Notes under the pieces: model-generated
What the model was told of the DNA's origin: nothing
The model's database searches: none
What the model saw: only the letters and a program-made list of their open reading frames with translations
NCBI GenBank assembly: GCA_029559035.1
Contig: JAKQCT010000017.1
Coordinates: forward strand, 28,501 to 92,500
Source of the DNA: Acidobacteriota bacterium
Lineage (GTDB): Bacteria > Acidobacteriota > UBA4820
Reading direction: 5' to 3'
Length of the DNA: 64,000 nt
Shown here: piece by piece, positions 52,977-61,485 of the stretch
Layout: the number at the start of each line of letters is the position of its first letter
Position numbering within the stretch: the first letter of the stretch is position 1
Program-made: the position numbers and the translations under genes

Positions 52977-53022
52977 ATGGTAGAAGACCCCTATTTCAGG
53001 AATGTTTCAGGAATATTTCAAT
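52977..53022 (-). promoter_or_regulatory. Pho box and -10 element of the pst operon
   Basis: On the minus strand three half-sites with exact 11-bp period, ATTGAAA (53022-53016), CCTGAAA (53011-53005) and CCTGAAA (53000-52994), are separated by 4-nt spacers. TACCAT (52982-52977), a plausible -10, begins 11 bp later. The site lies between phoR and pstS, so the pst operon has its own PhoB-dependent promoter. Confidence 0.75.
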
Positions 53023-53034
53023 TCTGAAATAATT

Positions 53035-54336
53035 CTATTCGGGCAGGGTCAGAATGAACTTCGAGCCTTTGCCTATCTCGCTTTCGAGCCTGACATCGCC
53101 GCCCAGGAGCTTCAGCGAGTGCTTCGCGATCGAAAGCCCCAGCCCCGTCCCGCCCCTTTCCCTCGACCGGTGGGGGTCGACGCGGAAGAACCTCTCGAAA
53201 ACCCTTTCGGAGTACTCGGCCGGAATGCCGTCGCCCGTGTCCTCTATCTCAAGCCTCACGGCGCCGTTCTCTCTTTCCGCCCTTATGAAGACCTTCCCGT
53301 TCTGCTTGTTGTAGCGGATGGCGTTGTCGAGGATGTTCTTCGCGGCGTGCTCGATCAGGGCGGAATCGCCAGTGACAGAAAGCTCATTCTCGATGTGACA
53401 TTCGAATTCTACGCCGAAAGTCTTCCGAAGAGGTTCGAGGGAATTGAGGATATCTTCGATCAGCGAGCTAAGGTTCACCCGTTCGTTTTTCACCGTTATC
53501 TCGCCGCTTTCAAGCCTCGAGAGGGAAAGCAGGTCCTCGACAAGGCTGGACATGCGCCTCGCCTGTTTCTTAAGCCTCTCGAGGAAATCGGCCCTCCTGC
53601 CCGGTTCTACAGCAGGATCGTCAAGCACGTCGCATATGGATGAGACCGCAGATATCGGCGTCCTCAGCTCGTGGGAGACGTTCGCGACGAGGTCGGATTT
53701 GACCTGCGCCATCCTGGCTTCCGAGGTTATGTCGTGGATGATCAGCGCCCAGTTGCCCTCTTCGAGAGGGACATAGGTTATCTCGAAAATGCGGCCCCTA
53801 CCCTTTTCGCCCTCCTTGAGTTCCCGCGTCTGCCTCTTGCCGCTCTTTTTCGCTTCTTCGAGGAACTGAGGAAGGAACGGGATGTCCAGCGACGCTATCG
53901 GGGCGTCCTTCCTGAAATGTGCGAAATTGCCGCTCATGTTGGCGTTGGCGAGAAGCATCTCGCCATCGGGGTTGAAGAGCATCAGACCGCTGTTGACCGA
54001 GTTTATCAGGGCGGTAAGCCTCTTTTCCCTGTTCTCGTAAAGCTTCTTGTACTTCGCGAGGTCCTCCGCCAGCTCGTTGAAGACGACGGCGCTCGCCCTG
54101 ACGTCTCCCCCTTTCACGTCGTCGAGCCGCGCCTGAAGGTCTCCGCTTTTTATCCGATGCAGGGAAGCTTCGAGCTCCTTCCACGGCGAAAGCGAGAACC
54201 TTTTCAGCAGCGCCGCTCCCGCGAAAGCCGCGCAGACGATGAAAAGCCATTTTCCGTAAAAGGGAAGCCCGCCCGCTAAGACTACGGCGGCGGCGAAAAG
54301 GACAAGGAAAACGAAAAAGGTCCTGTGGTAGTTCAA
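53035..54336 (-). CDS. phoR: Phosphate-regulon sensor histidine kinase PhoR
   Basis: A 433-residue kinase: two close N-terminal transmembrane helices (6-25 and 29-46) with almost no periplasmic domain, a HAMP-like linker (50-100), a PAS domain (about 105-205), the phospho-acceptor motif NVSHELRTPISA with His222, and the ATPase boxes NILDNAIRYNKQ, IEDTGDGIP, FERFFRVD and GGTGLGLSIAKH. The absence of a large periplasmic sensor domain is normal for PhoR, which reads transport state through PstB/PhoU. It overlaps phoB by 4 nt. Confidence 0.94.
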   Translation of the reverse strand: MNYHRTFFVFLVLFAAAVVLAGGLPFYGKWLFIVCAAFAGAALLKRFSLSPWKELEASLHRIKSGDLQARLDDVKGGDVRASAVVFNELAEDLAKYKKLYENREKRLTALINSVNSGLMLFNPDGEMLLANANMSGNFAHFRKDAPIASLDIPFLPQFLEEAKKSGKRQTRELKEGEKGRGRIFEITYVPLEEGNWALIIHDITSEARMAQVKSDLVANVSHELRTPISAVSSICDVLDDPAVEPGRRADFLERLKKQARRMSSLVEDLLSLSRLESGEITVKNERVNLSSLIEDILNSLEPLRKTFGVEFECHIENELSVTGDSALIEHAAKNILDNAIRYNKQNGKVFIRAERENGAVRLEIEDTGDGIPAEYSERVFERFFRVDPHRSRERGGTGLGLSIAKHSLKLLGGDVRLESEIGKGSKFILTLPE

Positions 54337-55022
54337 GAAGACTCCCTGACCCTGTAGCCGAGTCCGCGTATGGTCTCGATAAGTTTTCCAGCCTTGCCCA
54401 TCTTCTCCCGGAGCCTTGCTATGTGGATGTCCACTGCCCTCTCTTCCACGGAATCGGAGTCCTGCCAGAACTGCTGAAGGATCTGCCCCCGGGTGAAAAG
54501 CCTGCCCGGGTTCGAAACGAATAGGGAAAGCATCCTGAATTCCATCGGCGAAAGTTCGAACTTCCCGTCTCCGTCACCAGACTGGAAGGTCGCCTTGTTG
54601 ATCCATACCGTTCCCAGTCTTGAAAGATCGTTCTTTTCCTCTTTTACAGGCCCGTATCTCCTGAGAACGGCCTTGATCCTGGCGAGAAGCTCTTCCTTCC
54701 TGTAGGGTTTCACCATGTAGTCGTCCGCGCCGACGTTGAGGGCGTCCACGATGTTCAGCTCTGAGGATTTCGCGGTCAGCATAACGACGCCGCACTTGGC
54801 GAACCTGGAGTCGTTCCTTATGATCTTGAGTAGGTCTATCCCGGAGATCCCGGGCATCATCCAATCGAGTATCACAAGGTCGGGCACATCCTTCTTGAAC
54901 CCGAGAAGCGCCTCCGTGCCGTCCTCGTAGGCCGAAACGGCGTAGTCTTCCCGCGTCAGGACGACCTTCAGGCTGTCCCGGATGTCCTTTTCGTCCTCGA
55001 CCACCGCGATCTTCTTATCCAT
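54333..55022 (-). CDS. phoB: Phosphate-regulon response regulator PhoB
   Basis: A 229-residue OmpR/PhoB-type regulator. The receiver domain has acidic residues in VVEDEKD, phospho-acceptor Asp53 in LVILDWMMPG, and Lys105 in DYMVKPYR. The winged-helix C-terminus contains ELSPMEFRMLSLFVSNPGRL and RAVDIHIARLREKMG. It would bind the 11-bp repeats upstream of pstS and of the porin gene. ATG 55022 follows GGAGCGGAG; the gene starts the phoBR unit with a palindrome in its promoter. Confidence 0.95.
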   Translation of the reverse strand: MDKKIAVVEDEKDIRDSLKVVLTREDYAVSAYEDGTEALLGFKKDVPDLVILDWMMPGISGIDLLKIIRNDSRFAKCGVVMLTAKSSELNIVDALNVGADDYMVKPYRKEELLARIKAVLRRYGPVKEEKNDLSRLGTVWINKATFQSGDGDGKFELSPMEFRMLSLFVSNPGRLFTRGQILQQFWQDSDSVEERAVDIHIARLREKMGKAGKLIETIRGLGYRVRESS

Positions 55023-55039
55023 TCTCCGCTCCAAAGCAC

Positions 55040-55067
55040 ATTATATTGATTCGAATCAAAAACGCAA
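55040..55067 (-). promoter_or_regulatory. phoBR promoter with embedded 14-bp palindrome
   Basis: On the minus strand TATAAT (55045-55040) lies 17 nt before the phoB start, with TTGCGT (55067-55062) 16 bp upstream. A perfect palindrome TTGATTCGAATCAA (55046-55059) occupies the spacer, a position suited to a repressor. It does not resemble the 11-bp Pho repeats. Confidence 0.55.
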
Positions 55068-55089
55068 AAAGAGAGGCGCGGACACCTTT

Positions 55090-58000
55090 CTACTGGACGA
55101 GCCCTTGATCGCCGCCGCCGAACAGGTCGAGAAGTTTCTTGCCCTGGGCGTCCCATTCTTTCGCGAACTTTTCGTCGGAAAAAGCCTTGCTTTGCAACTC
55201 CAGCGCCTCGTCGTCGCGGCCCATGTCGAAAAGGACGAGCGATTTCGCCATGAGGTGTCTCATGTTTCCGGGATCGGAAGTTATGAGCCCGTCATACACT
55301 ACGATCGCTTCTTCGAACCGCTTGAGTTCCCTGAGGCAGTTGGCCCTTCTTTCGACAGCCTCCCTGTCGCCGGGCTGAAGCGCGAGGCAGGACTCCCACA
55401 TTGAGAGGGCTTCCTCGTGTCTTCCCAGAGCGCCAAGGGCGTAAGCCTTCCCACGGAGACATTTCTCCTCTTTCGGGTTGGATCCGAGGACGGTTTCGTA
55501 GCATGAAAGCGCTTCCTCGAAACGGCAGAGAGACCGGAGAATGTTCCCCTTGTTCTGGAGGATCGGATGGACATTGCCCAGAAGATCGTAAGCCTTGTCG
55601 AAACATGGAAGCGATTCCTCGTTCCTTCCCATGTGGCTCAGGGTCGTTCCCCTGTTGAGCCAGTTCTCGCCGTTGAACGGATCGGCCTTGAGCCCTTCCT
55701 CGTAGTCGGCAAGGGCCCCCGCGAGGTCGCCCTGCATCATCCTGTTCCAGGCTCTGTCGCCGTATTGCCTTCCCAGATCGGGGTTCAACGACGCGTCCGG
55801 ATTCTCGACGATCCAGAGAAGGCGCCGCGCCTCCATCGCGCTCTTTCCCGACCATCCCGGAGCGAGAGAACAAAGATCTTTCAATTCAGCGATAGATTCG
55901 CCCCCTCTCCCCGCTCTTCTGAGGACATCCGCCCTGAAAAGCCTGATGTCGTAGTTGCCGGGGTCGGCCGCCAAGCCTTCGTCGAAGCTCCTTATCGCGC
56001 CCTCCTGGTCTCCGCTCATGCTTAGGAAGATCCCCCTGCGTTTTAAAAGCTGAGGGTTTTCCGGGTTGGCCGAGAGGCCTTTTTCCAGCACCAGGATTGC
56101 TTCGGACAGGCGTTTTACTCTCGCCAGCGACACGGCCTTGTGGTCCCAGTTCTTAACCATGGAAGGGTCGAGAGATATCGCCTTGTCGAAATGGACAATC
56201 GCCGAGTCGATGTCTCCCATGAGGCTGAAGCCTGTGCCCGCCTCGCCCCACGCCTCGGCGTTGTCCGGAGTCATCTGCAGGATGCGCTTGTAAACCTCGA
56301 TCGCTCCCTGCATGTTGCCCGCGCCGGCCAAGTCTTCGGCTTTCAGCTTTAAGCGCTCGGGAGTGTTCTCAAGTGCTTCGAGCCGGGCGCGGATACTGCT
56401 CTTGAGGTCTTCATCACTGCCCGCCCTGTAATTCGCCGTATTGTAGCTGGCGACGGCGTCATTGATCCGCCCGAGCTTTTCTTCGAGTTCCCCCTTGTGG
56501 AAGGAGGCTTCCGCCGTCGAACCCGGCATAGTTGAAACTTTGGCGAGAGTTTCGACAGCCTTTTCAAGAGAACCTGAAGCCTCCTGGCACGCCGCGACGC
56601 CGAGCCACGCCGGAACGAGTTTTTCATCGAGAGATAGGGCCAGCCGGTAAGTTTCGAGGGCTTCGTCCAATCTGCCTGCGCCCCTCAGTGCGTCAGCCAT
56701 CAGGAGATGAAGCTGCTTGTCACCCGAAGATCGCTCATAGATCCTTTCGAGACAATTCATTGCTTCGGCGCTCCTGCCGAGAGACTGGAGGACGCGGCCC
56801 TTTCCCAGCCACGCCGCTGCGAGCGACAGGTTTGCCATCAGCGCCTTGTCGTACCAGAGTATCGCGTTCTCCTGCTGGCCCTTCATGCCCGCCGTCAGGT
56901 CTCCGAGGCGGACCAGTATCGCTGCGGAATCGGGCTTGAACTGGAGGGCTTTCCGCGCGAAACCGGCTGCCGCTTCAAGCCTGTCGGGCTTCGATGCCAG
57001 CAGTTCCGCCTGCTCCATCCACTCGGCCGATTCATCACGCGGAGCGGGCGCCTTCCCCCGCTGGCGAAGCACCGCCACGATCTCCTGGAACTGCTTGAAG
57101 ATGGCCTGCGCCTTTCCCTGCTCGGCCCTTTTCGAGTAGCAGGCGAACGGCAAGAATTCCAGACCGTCAGGCCAGACGACCGAGCTTTTTTTCTGCTCAT
57201 TGTTGTCCGCTTTCCAGGAACCGCCGAACTTTTTACAAAGAAGTTCGCCGAGATAGCATCCGACGCTCCATTCCCTCTGGGAGAACCTGAGTTCGCTTTC
57301 GCTCTTGAGCGGCTGGCCGTTCGTCTCTATGAGCTCCAGCCACCCGTCGATGACGGCGAGGCTGGCAGGTGTGTCGTTGGGTATGCCTCCGAACCGTTCG
57401 ACTTCTTTCCTGATGAGGTCGCTTCCCGCGGAAAAATCAGGTGGAATTTCATCAGCGACGGTTTCAGGAGCCTGTGCTACCTGTCCGCTGTCAACCCGGG
57501 CCAACCTGCTTGCTTCGGCCTCCGCCAATCTTCTCGACCCGCTTACTCTCAAGCGGTCCGCATCCGAAAGCGGCAGAGCTAGCGCGCAATCGTAGAACTT
57601 GAGGGCGTGGTCGGGGCGCTTTACTTTCTCGAAGTGGCCCGCCTGTATGAGCCAGCACTCCAACTCATCGGCCTTCGGCTGATCGCCGAGAGACTGCCTC
57701 AAGGAGAGAAGCATCGGGTAAAGAGCGTCCGTTGACCCGTTCTTCAGGCGCTTGAAAACCTTGGAGATTACATACAGATGGTCTCCGGACGGAAGCGCGA
57801 CGGTCGTCCAGAGGGGATTGCCGTCCTGGGCCTGGTCCTCCTGCCACCTTCCGTTGTAGCGGCGCCTGATCACCTCTCCGAAGTAGGAGCCGAAATTCAT
57901 GATCACCGCCACCTGACCCTGGTTCGCGGTCCAGTCTTCGTTGTTCGGAGAATAGCCTTCCGTGCCCCACATCTCGTCGAAGAAAACATCTAGGGCCAGG

Positions 58001-58308
58001 ACGCTGGCAGGAGAATAGTCCAGGTCCAAATAGACCTTGTTGTGCTCGACGGCATCCGCGGCGATCGCCGTGTAATCGAATTTCGGCTGCGAAGGTGCCT
58101 GTTGCCTCGCCGAAGGAGTCACGACCTGTTTGCAGAAGGGACATTGAGTGAAGGAAGCGTTGATAAGCCTCCCGCAACGCGGACATTTCACCGGCGGGAC
58201 CTTCGGCTTCTCCCTTGGAGGTACTGGTTCCTTGCAGAAAGGGCACCGGTCGAATTCGGCGCTGAAAGGCCTCCTGCATTTCACACATACCTGAGTCGGC
58301 GTCGTCAT
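55090..58308 (-). CDS. Large TPR protein with two N-terminal zinc ribbons
   Basis: A 1072-residue cytoplasmic protein. Two zinc ribbons stand at the N-terminus: Cys8/11/22/25 (CVKC...CPFC) and Cys42/45/56/59 (CPRC...CPFC). A domain of about 150 residues follows (VYLDLDYSPASVLALDVFFD, then GQVAVIMNFGSYFGEVIRRR) and seems to recur at about 290-415 (NDTPASLAVIDGWLELIE, then REWSVGCYLGELLCKKFGGS), implying an internal duplication. Residues about 430-1045 hold some fifteen TPR units such as GDIDSAIVHFDKAISLDPSM and GRHEEALSMWESCLALQPGD. It looks like a scaffold; the partner is unknown. The start ATG has GGAGGAAAG upstream. It is transcribed alone toward phoB. Confidence 0.88.
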   Translation of the reverse strand: MTTPTQVCVKCRRPFSAEFDRCPFCKEPVPPREKPKVPPVKCPRCGRLINASFTQCPFCKQVVTPSARQQAPSQPKFDYTAIAADAVEHNKVYLDLDYSPASVLALDVFFDEMWGTEGYSPNNEDWTANQGQVAVIMNFGSYFGEVIRRRYNGRWQEDQAQDGNPLWTTVALPSGDHLYVISKVFKRLKNGSTDALYPMLLSLRQSLGDQPKADELECWLIQAGHFEKVKRPDHALKFYDCALALPLSDADRLRVSGSRRLAEAEASRLARVDSGQVAQAPETVADEIPPDFSAGSDLIRKEVERFGGIPNDTPASLAVIDGWLELIETNGQPLKSESELRFSQREWSVGCYLGELLCKKFGGSWKADNNEQKKSSVVWPDGLEFLPFACYSKRAEQGKAQAIFKQFQEIVAVLRQRGKAPAPRDESAEWMEQAELLASKPDRLEAAAGFARKALQFKPDSAAILVRLGDLTAGMKGQQENAILWYDKALMANLSLAAAWLGKGRVLQSLGRSAEAMNCLERIYERSSGDKQLHLLMADALRGAGRLDEALETYRLALSLDEKLVPAWLGVAACQEASGSLEKAVETLAKVSTMPGSTAEASFHKGELEEKLGRINDAVASYNTANYRAGSDEDLKSSIRARLEALENTPERLKLKAEDLAGAGNMQGAIEVYKRILQMTPDNAEAWGEAGTGFSLMGDIDSAIVHFDKAISLDPSMVKNWDHKAVSLARVKRLSEAILVLEKGLSANPENPQLLKRRGIFLSMSGDQEGAIRSFDEGLAADPGNYDIRLFRADVLRRAGRGGESIAELKDLCSLAPGWSGKSAMEARRLLWIVENPDASLNPDLGRQYGDRAWNRMMQGDLAGALADYEEGLKADPFNGENWLNRGTTLSHMGRNEESLPCFDKAYDLLGNVHPILQNKGNILRSLCRFEEALSCYETVLGSNPKEEKCLRGKAYALGALGRHEEALSMWESCLALQPGDREAVERRANCLRELKRFEEAIVVYDGLITSDPGNMRHLMAKSLVLFDMGRDDEALELQSKAFSDEKFAKEWDAQGKKLLDLFGGGDQGLVQ

Positions 58309-58395
58309 CTTTCCTCCTGTTACCGCTCTATTTTAGGGCAGGAAGGAGGCTTTCTCAAGAGCAAATTTTTGCTCAGGTTTTACGTTTGATTTTTA

Positions 58396-58420
58396 TGCTA
58401 AAATCTGGACTACAGGAGGT
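58396..58420 (+). promoter_or_regulatory. Extended -10 promoter and strong ribosome-binding site
   Basis: TGCTAAAAT (58396-58404) is an extended -10 element, and AGGAGGT (58414-58420) is a perfect Shine-Dalgarno 5 nt before the ATG of the coiled-coil gene. Confidence 0.55.
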
Positions 58421-58425
58421 GCATT

Positions 58426-59319
58426 ATGCCGAAAATTGTTAAGAAGAGCGACGCAAAGGCTGCCCCGAAAAGGAAAAGAGTCATTCAACCCGGCCTGCCT
58501 GAGGTTGACAGTGTGTTTGATGAAGAAATTGCCGAAGATACCTGCGGTCTGGAAGCAGACAAGATAGCCAAAACAAAAGCCGGCGGCAGTTATTCAGTCG
58601 ACACGATCATCAGCGATCTCTCGGAACTCAAGGTCAAAATCGCGAAAGGGCTTGCCGACCTTGAAACCGGCCTTCTGGGAAAAGCGAAGGTTCTTGAAGA
58701 ACTGGACGGCAAAATTGACGGCCGCGTGGAAACACTCAAACGGCTCTTCAAGATCGAAGCCGAAGCCGGCAAGCTTGAGGAGCTGATCAAGGCGCAGGAA
58801 GATAAATCCAAGGTTTTCGAAGCAAAATCCTCCGAGGAACGCGCCAGATGGGAAGAAGAACGAGCCGCGATGAAAAGAGAGCGGGAGCGGGAGGAAGAAG
58901 AGTACGAATACAACAAAAAAGTGAAGAGGCAGCGAGAGGAGCAGGAGTTCCTTAAGAGGAAGGAAACTCTTTCAGCCATGGAAGACGAGCTCTCGACTCT
59001 TCGTGAACAGGTCGCAGAGTTTCCCGGGTTGCTTGCCGAAAAAACAACGGAAGCCGAGAAAAAAGCTGTTGCCGCCTCGGAAGAGCGGATGAAAGTTGAA
59101 AAGATAATCCTGGAAAAGGACATGGAGAAGGAAAGGGAGATCTACAAGCTCACGCTCAAAACCCTTGAAGATAAGGCAAAAGATCAGGAAGCAAGGATAA
59201 AAGCCCTTGAAAAGGACCTCAAGGATTTGATGGCTCAAAACCAGTCAGTAGCTTCAAAGGCGATCGAAGGCATAGCAGGCATGAAAGCCACCTCCCAGAG
59301 CGAAAAACCGCAGGGGTGA
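58426..59319 (+). CDS. Coiled-coil protein, function unknown
   Basis: A 297-residue soluble protein. A basic, low-complexity N-terminus (KKSDAKAAPKRKRVIQPG) leads to almost continuous heptad-bearing helix from about residue 60 to 280, very rich in Glu, Lys and Arg (KSSEERARWEEERAAMKRER and similar). No catalytic motif is seen. Its stop overlaps the GTG start of the AlkD-like gene (GTGA), so the two are translated together. A structural or nucleoid-associated role is conceivable, but nothing in the sequence decides it. Confidence 0.78.
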   Translation: MPKIVKKSDAKAAPKRKRVIQPGLPEVDSVFDEEIAEDTCGLEADKIAKTKAGGSYSVDTIISDLSELKVKIAKGLADLETGLLGKAKVLEELDGKIDGRVETLKRLFKIEAEAGKLEELIKAQEDKSKVFEAKSSEERARWEEERAAMKREREREEEEYEYNKKVKRQREEQEFLKRKETLSAMEDELSTLREQVAEFPGLLAEKTTEAEKKAVAASEERMKVEKIILEKDMEKEREIYKLTLKTLEDKAKDQEARIKALEKDLKDLMAQNQSVASKAIEGIAGMKATSQSEKPQG

Positions 59320-60059
59320 CACACAGAAACTTCTTCACCGCGGCTGGTGCCTTTAAGGCGCTGATAACTTTCGCGGACAAGGAACGGGCGAAGTCATCGC
59401 TCTGGTTTTTCAAGACCGGCCCGGGAGAGTACGGCGAAGGCGACCGTTTCCTCGGCGTCGCCGCGGCCCCGGTCAGAAAACTTGCGAAGGAGTTCCGCGA
59501 GATGCCCCTCGATGAAACCATCAAGCTCCTTCACAACCCCTGGCACGAAGCGAGGAGCCTGGCCCTACTGATCATGTGTCTCGCCTACGCCAAAGGGAAC
59601 GAAGAGAAACGCCGGAACATCTATAAAACCTACCTCGGGAACACCCGATACATCAACAATTGGGACCTGGTCGACTGCTCCGCCGAGCACGTCGTAGGCG
59701 CGCACCTTGAATCAAGGAGCAGGGCCCCGCTTAAAAAGCTTGCCAGGTCGAAGTCTCTCTGGGAACGGCGCATCGCTATCATCGCTACTTTCCGCTACAT
59801 CAAGAAAGGCGAGTTCGGTGAAACGCTCCAGATCGCGAAGATCCTTCTGAATGACGATCAAGATCTGATTCACAAGGCCGTCGGCTGGATGCTCCGGGAA
59901 ATAGGCAAACGCGGCGGCCAGGCGGAAGAAGAAGCGTTCCTCAAAGAGCACCTGAAGACGATGCCCCGCACCATGCTCCGCTACGCCATCGAAAGATTCC
60001 CGGAACCGCTTAGGAAGAGGTACATGGGAATGCGCCCCCGAGGTGGAAGAGAGAAATAG
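59316..60059 (+). CDS. DNA alkylation repair protein, AlkD-like HEAT-repeat glycosylase
   Basis: A 247-residue helical protein of the AlkC/AlkD superfamily. Family segments are KSSLWFFKTGPGEYGEGDRF, FLGVAAAPVRKLAKEFR, WHEARSLALLIMCLAYA, NNWDLVDCSAEHVVGAHL, LARSKSLWERRIAIIATF and HKAVGWMLREIGKRGGQAEE. The WDLVD element is the active-site-bearing region. It would excise 3- and 7-alkylated purines. GTG at 59316 overlaps the preceding stop. The last 32 codons are partly duplicated at 61060-61146, on the far side of a two-gene module. Confidence 0.93.
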   Translation: MTHRNFFTAAGAFKALITFADKERAKSSLWFFKTGPGEYGEGDRFLGVAAAPVRKLAKEFREMPLDETIKLLHNPWHEARSLALLIMCLAYAKGNEEKRRNIYKTYLGNTRYINNWDLVDCSAEHVVGAHLESRSRAPLKKLARSKSLWERRIAIIATFRYIKKGEFGETLQIAKILLNDDQDLIHKAVGWMLREIGKRGGQAEEEAFLKEHLKTMPRTMLRYAIERFPEPLRKRYMGMRPRGGREK

Positions 60060-60079
60060 GCTGTCTGGCAAATTATTGT

Positions 60080-60655
60080 TCAGCTTGCTTCTTTTAACGC
60101 TCTTTCAAGAAGGTCGGTAACTTTGAGTTCGCCCGCCCAATTCCGAAGGTATTTGACATCGATCTCCCCAGAACCGGCTTTCAGTACCCCCAGAATGTCA
60201 CGCCATTGACGATCAGAGCCTTCGCCACCCGCCCTGAACCATCTCAGCTTGGAAAGGATCGTGTCTTCCGGGCTTGCGAATATGGCGCCTGCGCCTATTT
60301 GAAAAGTGAAAGTATGGAGTTTCGCGCGGGAGAACTGGGATCGAAGATAATCACTCGGGACAGGGACGAAAACATCCACCTTGAACACGCATTCTTTATG
60401 TATAAGGTTGAAGCTCTTATTATACCGGATCGATTCGCACATCATTTCCTCGTCCAGGTAAAATTCTTTCGATAACGATTCGGCGAAGGGTTTGACATGA
60501 TCCGCATTCATTTCGGCAACGATGTCGGCGTCCTGGGTGGAGCGTACCATGCCGTACAGTGTGCTGGCGAGCGAACCTGTTATGAAGTAGGGGATATCCA
60601 TTATTTCCAACACCCTGGTAACTTTCAGAGTCACTTCGAGAGGTTCATTTGGCAT
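60080..60655 (-). CDS. Nucleotidyltransferase-fold protein, possible toxin/antitoxin component
   Basis: A 191-residue protein with the polymerase-beta-type nucleotidyltransferase signature: ITGSLASTLYG (Gly27-Ser28), STQDADIV (Asp42, Asp44) and a third acidic residue in FKVDVFVPVP (Asp94). The C-terminal half has SPEDTILSKLRWFRAGGEGS and RQWRDILGVLKAG. The architecture resembles MNT/AbiEii-related proteins and small stand-alone nucleotidyltransferases. The ATG at 60655 lies inside the end of the upstream 84-codon gene (11-nt overlap), so the pair is coupled. Function is not established; transfer of AMP or another nucleotide to RNA or protein is a family-based inference. Confidence 0.82.
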   Translation of the reverse strand: MPNEPLEVTLKVTRVLEIMDIPYFITGSLASTLYGMVRSTQDADIVAEMNADHVKPFAESLSKEFYLDEEMMCESIRYNKSFNLIHKECVFKVDVFVPVPSDYLRSQFSRAKLHTFTFQIGAGAIFASPEDTILSKLRWFRAGGEGSDRQWRDILGVLKAGSGEIDVKYLRNWAGELKVTDLLERALKEAS

Positions 60656-60899
60656 AGATGGCCTCTCCGTAAACCTTCCGAGCCAGATCCTTCCCCAGAA
60701 TAAGATCTGCGAGCCTGCGGCGAAGCTCGGCCTCGTCCGCGCCCGGGTGCCGTTCCCGCAGCCCGGCAAGCGCCAGCAGCCGCGCCGCGGCGTTGAGCTC
60801 CGCGACCATCTCCATCTTCCGCGTGGGGCTGGCTTCCCGCCACAGTCTGATCTGAAGGGCCTCCATTTTTGGGTCAGTATCAGAAAACAATGAAGTCAT
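60645..60899 (-). CDS. Small helical partner of the nucleotidyltransferase
   Basis: An 84-residue protein. After a variable start (TSLFSDTDPKMEAL) it carries a compact helical domain (RLWREASPTRKMEMVAELNA, then LRERHPGADEAELRRRLADL) ending LARKVYGEAIYAK. ATG 60899 has GAGG at 6 nt. From memory, similar small proteins are found directly upstream of nucleotidyltransferase genes in distant phyla, which suggests a fixed two-gene unit; I cannot verify that here. The size, coupling and gene order are like toxin-antitoxin modules. Confidence 0.75.
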   Translation of the reverse strand: MTSLFSDTDPKMEALQIRLWREASPTRKMEMVAELNAAARLLALAGLRERHPGADEAELRRRLADLILGKDLARKVYGEAIYAK

Positions 60900-61059
60900 C
60901 GTCCGCCTCAGGGGTATTCTATATCAAGGGAAGGGGGATTGAAAAGGGAGGATTCGGAGCATCAATCTATTTGGCAATATCGATTATCTTGGAATATAAG
61001 TGATGCGGGCACGTATTTCTTATAATAATGCCAGTATGCAAGACTTGACACCATTATCA

Positions 61060-61146
61060 ATGCCCCGCACCATGCTCCGCTACGCCATCGAGAGGTTCCC
61101 GGAGAAAAAGAGGAGGGAGTATATGGAGGGGAAGACGGTTAAATAG
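61060..61146 (+). pseudogene. Relic of an alkD 3' end
   Basis: The 29-codon frame MPRTMLRYAIERFPEKKRRE...TVK-stop repeats the C-terminus of the AlkD-like protein. The first 32 nt are identical to 59961-59992, and the following differences are mostly third-position changes until the reading frames diverge after FPE. There is no ribosome-binding site, and the upstream AT-rich sequence (60900-61059) encodes nothing recognisable. It is either the displaced original gene end or the remnant of a second copy. Confidence 0.8.
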
Positions 61147-61161
61147 TGGGCAAGATATTAT

Positions 61162-61413
61162 TCAAAAAAAAGCCAGCCAATTCCTGGCAGAAGGACTGGC
61201 AATGCCAACAATATATAATATGGTTTCTATAGTCAAACAAAACCATGCAAATAAGCGTAATGTGTCGGGGCCATAATTTGAACCCCATGCATCGCGAATA
61301 AGAAATCTCATGAACCATTGGTGAGCCCACTTTTCAGCGTTCCTATTTACTAGAAGCCATACCCAAATAGAAGCTGTGGCCAGATACAAAATAGTCCATA
61401 CAACAACGGACAT
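61162..61413 (-). CDS. Small two- or three-span membrane protein
   Basis: An 83-residue protein: VVVWTILYLATASIWVWLLV at the N-terminus, a loop rich in Trp and Arg (KWAHQWFMRFLIRDAWGSNY) and LFAWFCLTIETILYIVGIAS. The ATG at 61413 has GAGGAGGTTTCTC in front, a near-perfect ribosome-binding site. No family is recognised. It lies between the alkD relic and a terminator. Confidence 0.65.
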   Translation of the reverse strand: MSVVVWTILYLATASIWVWLLVNRNAEKWAHQWFMRFLIRDAWGSNYGPDTLRLFAWFCLTIETILYIVGIASPSARNWLAFF

Positions 61414-61485
61414 GAGAAACCTCCTCTAAGTAATTATACCCTACCCTTTCACAATCCAAGTTGCGAAGGTCGACCTTCCCTAAAA

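Noticed and set aside
60900..61059. A gene in the AT-rich stretch between the nucleotidyltransferase pair and the alkD relic
   Set aside because: No frame of useful length with a ribosome-binding site is present; it probably holds the promoter of the pair.
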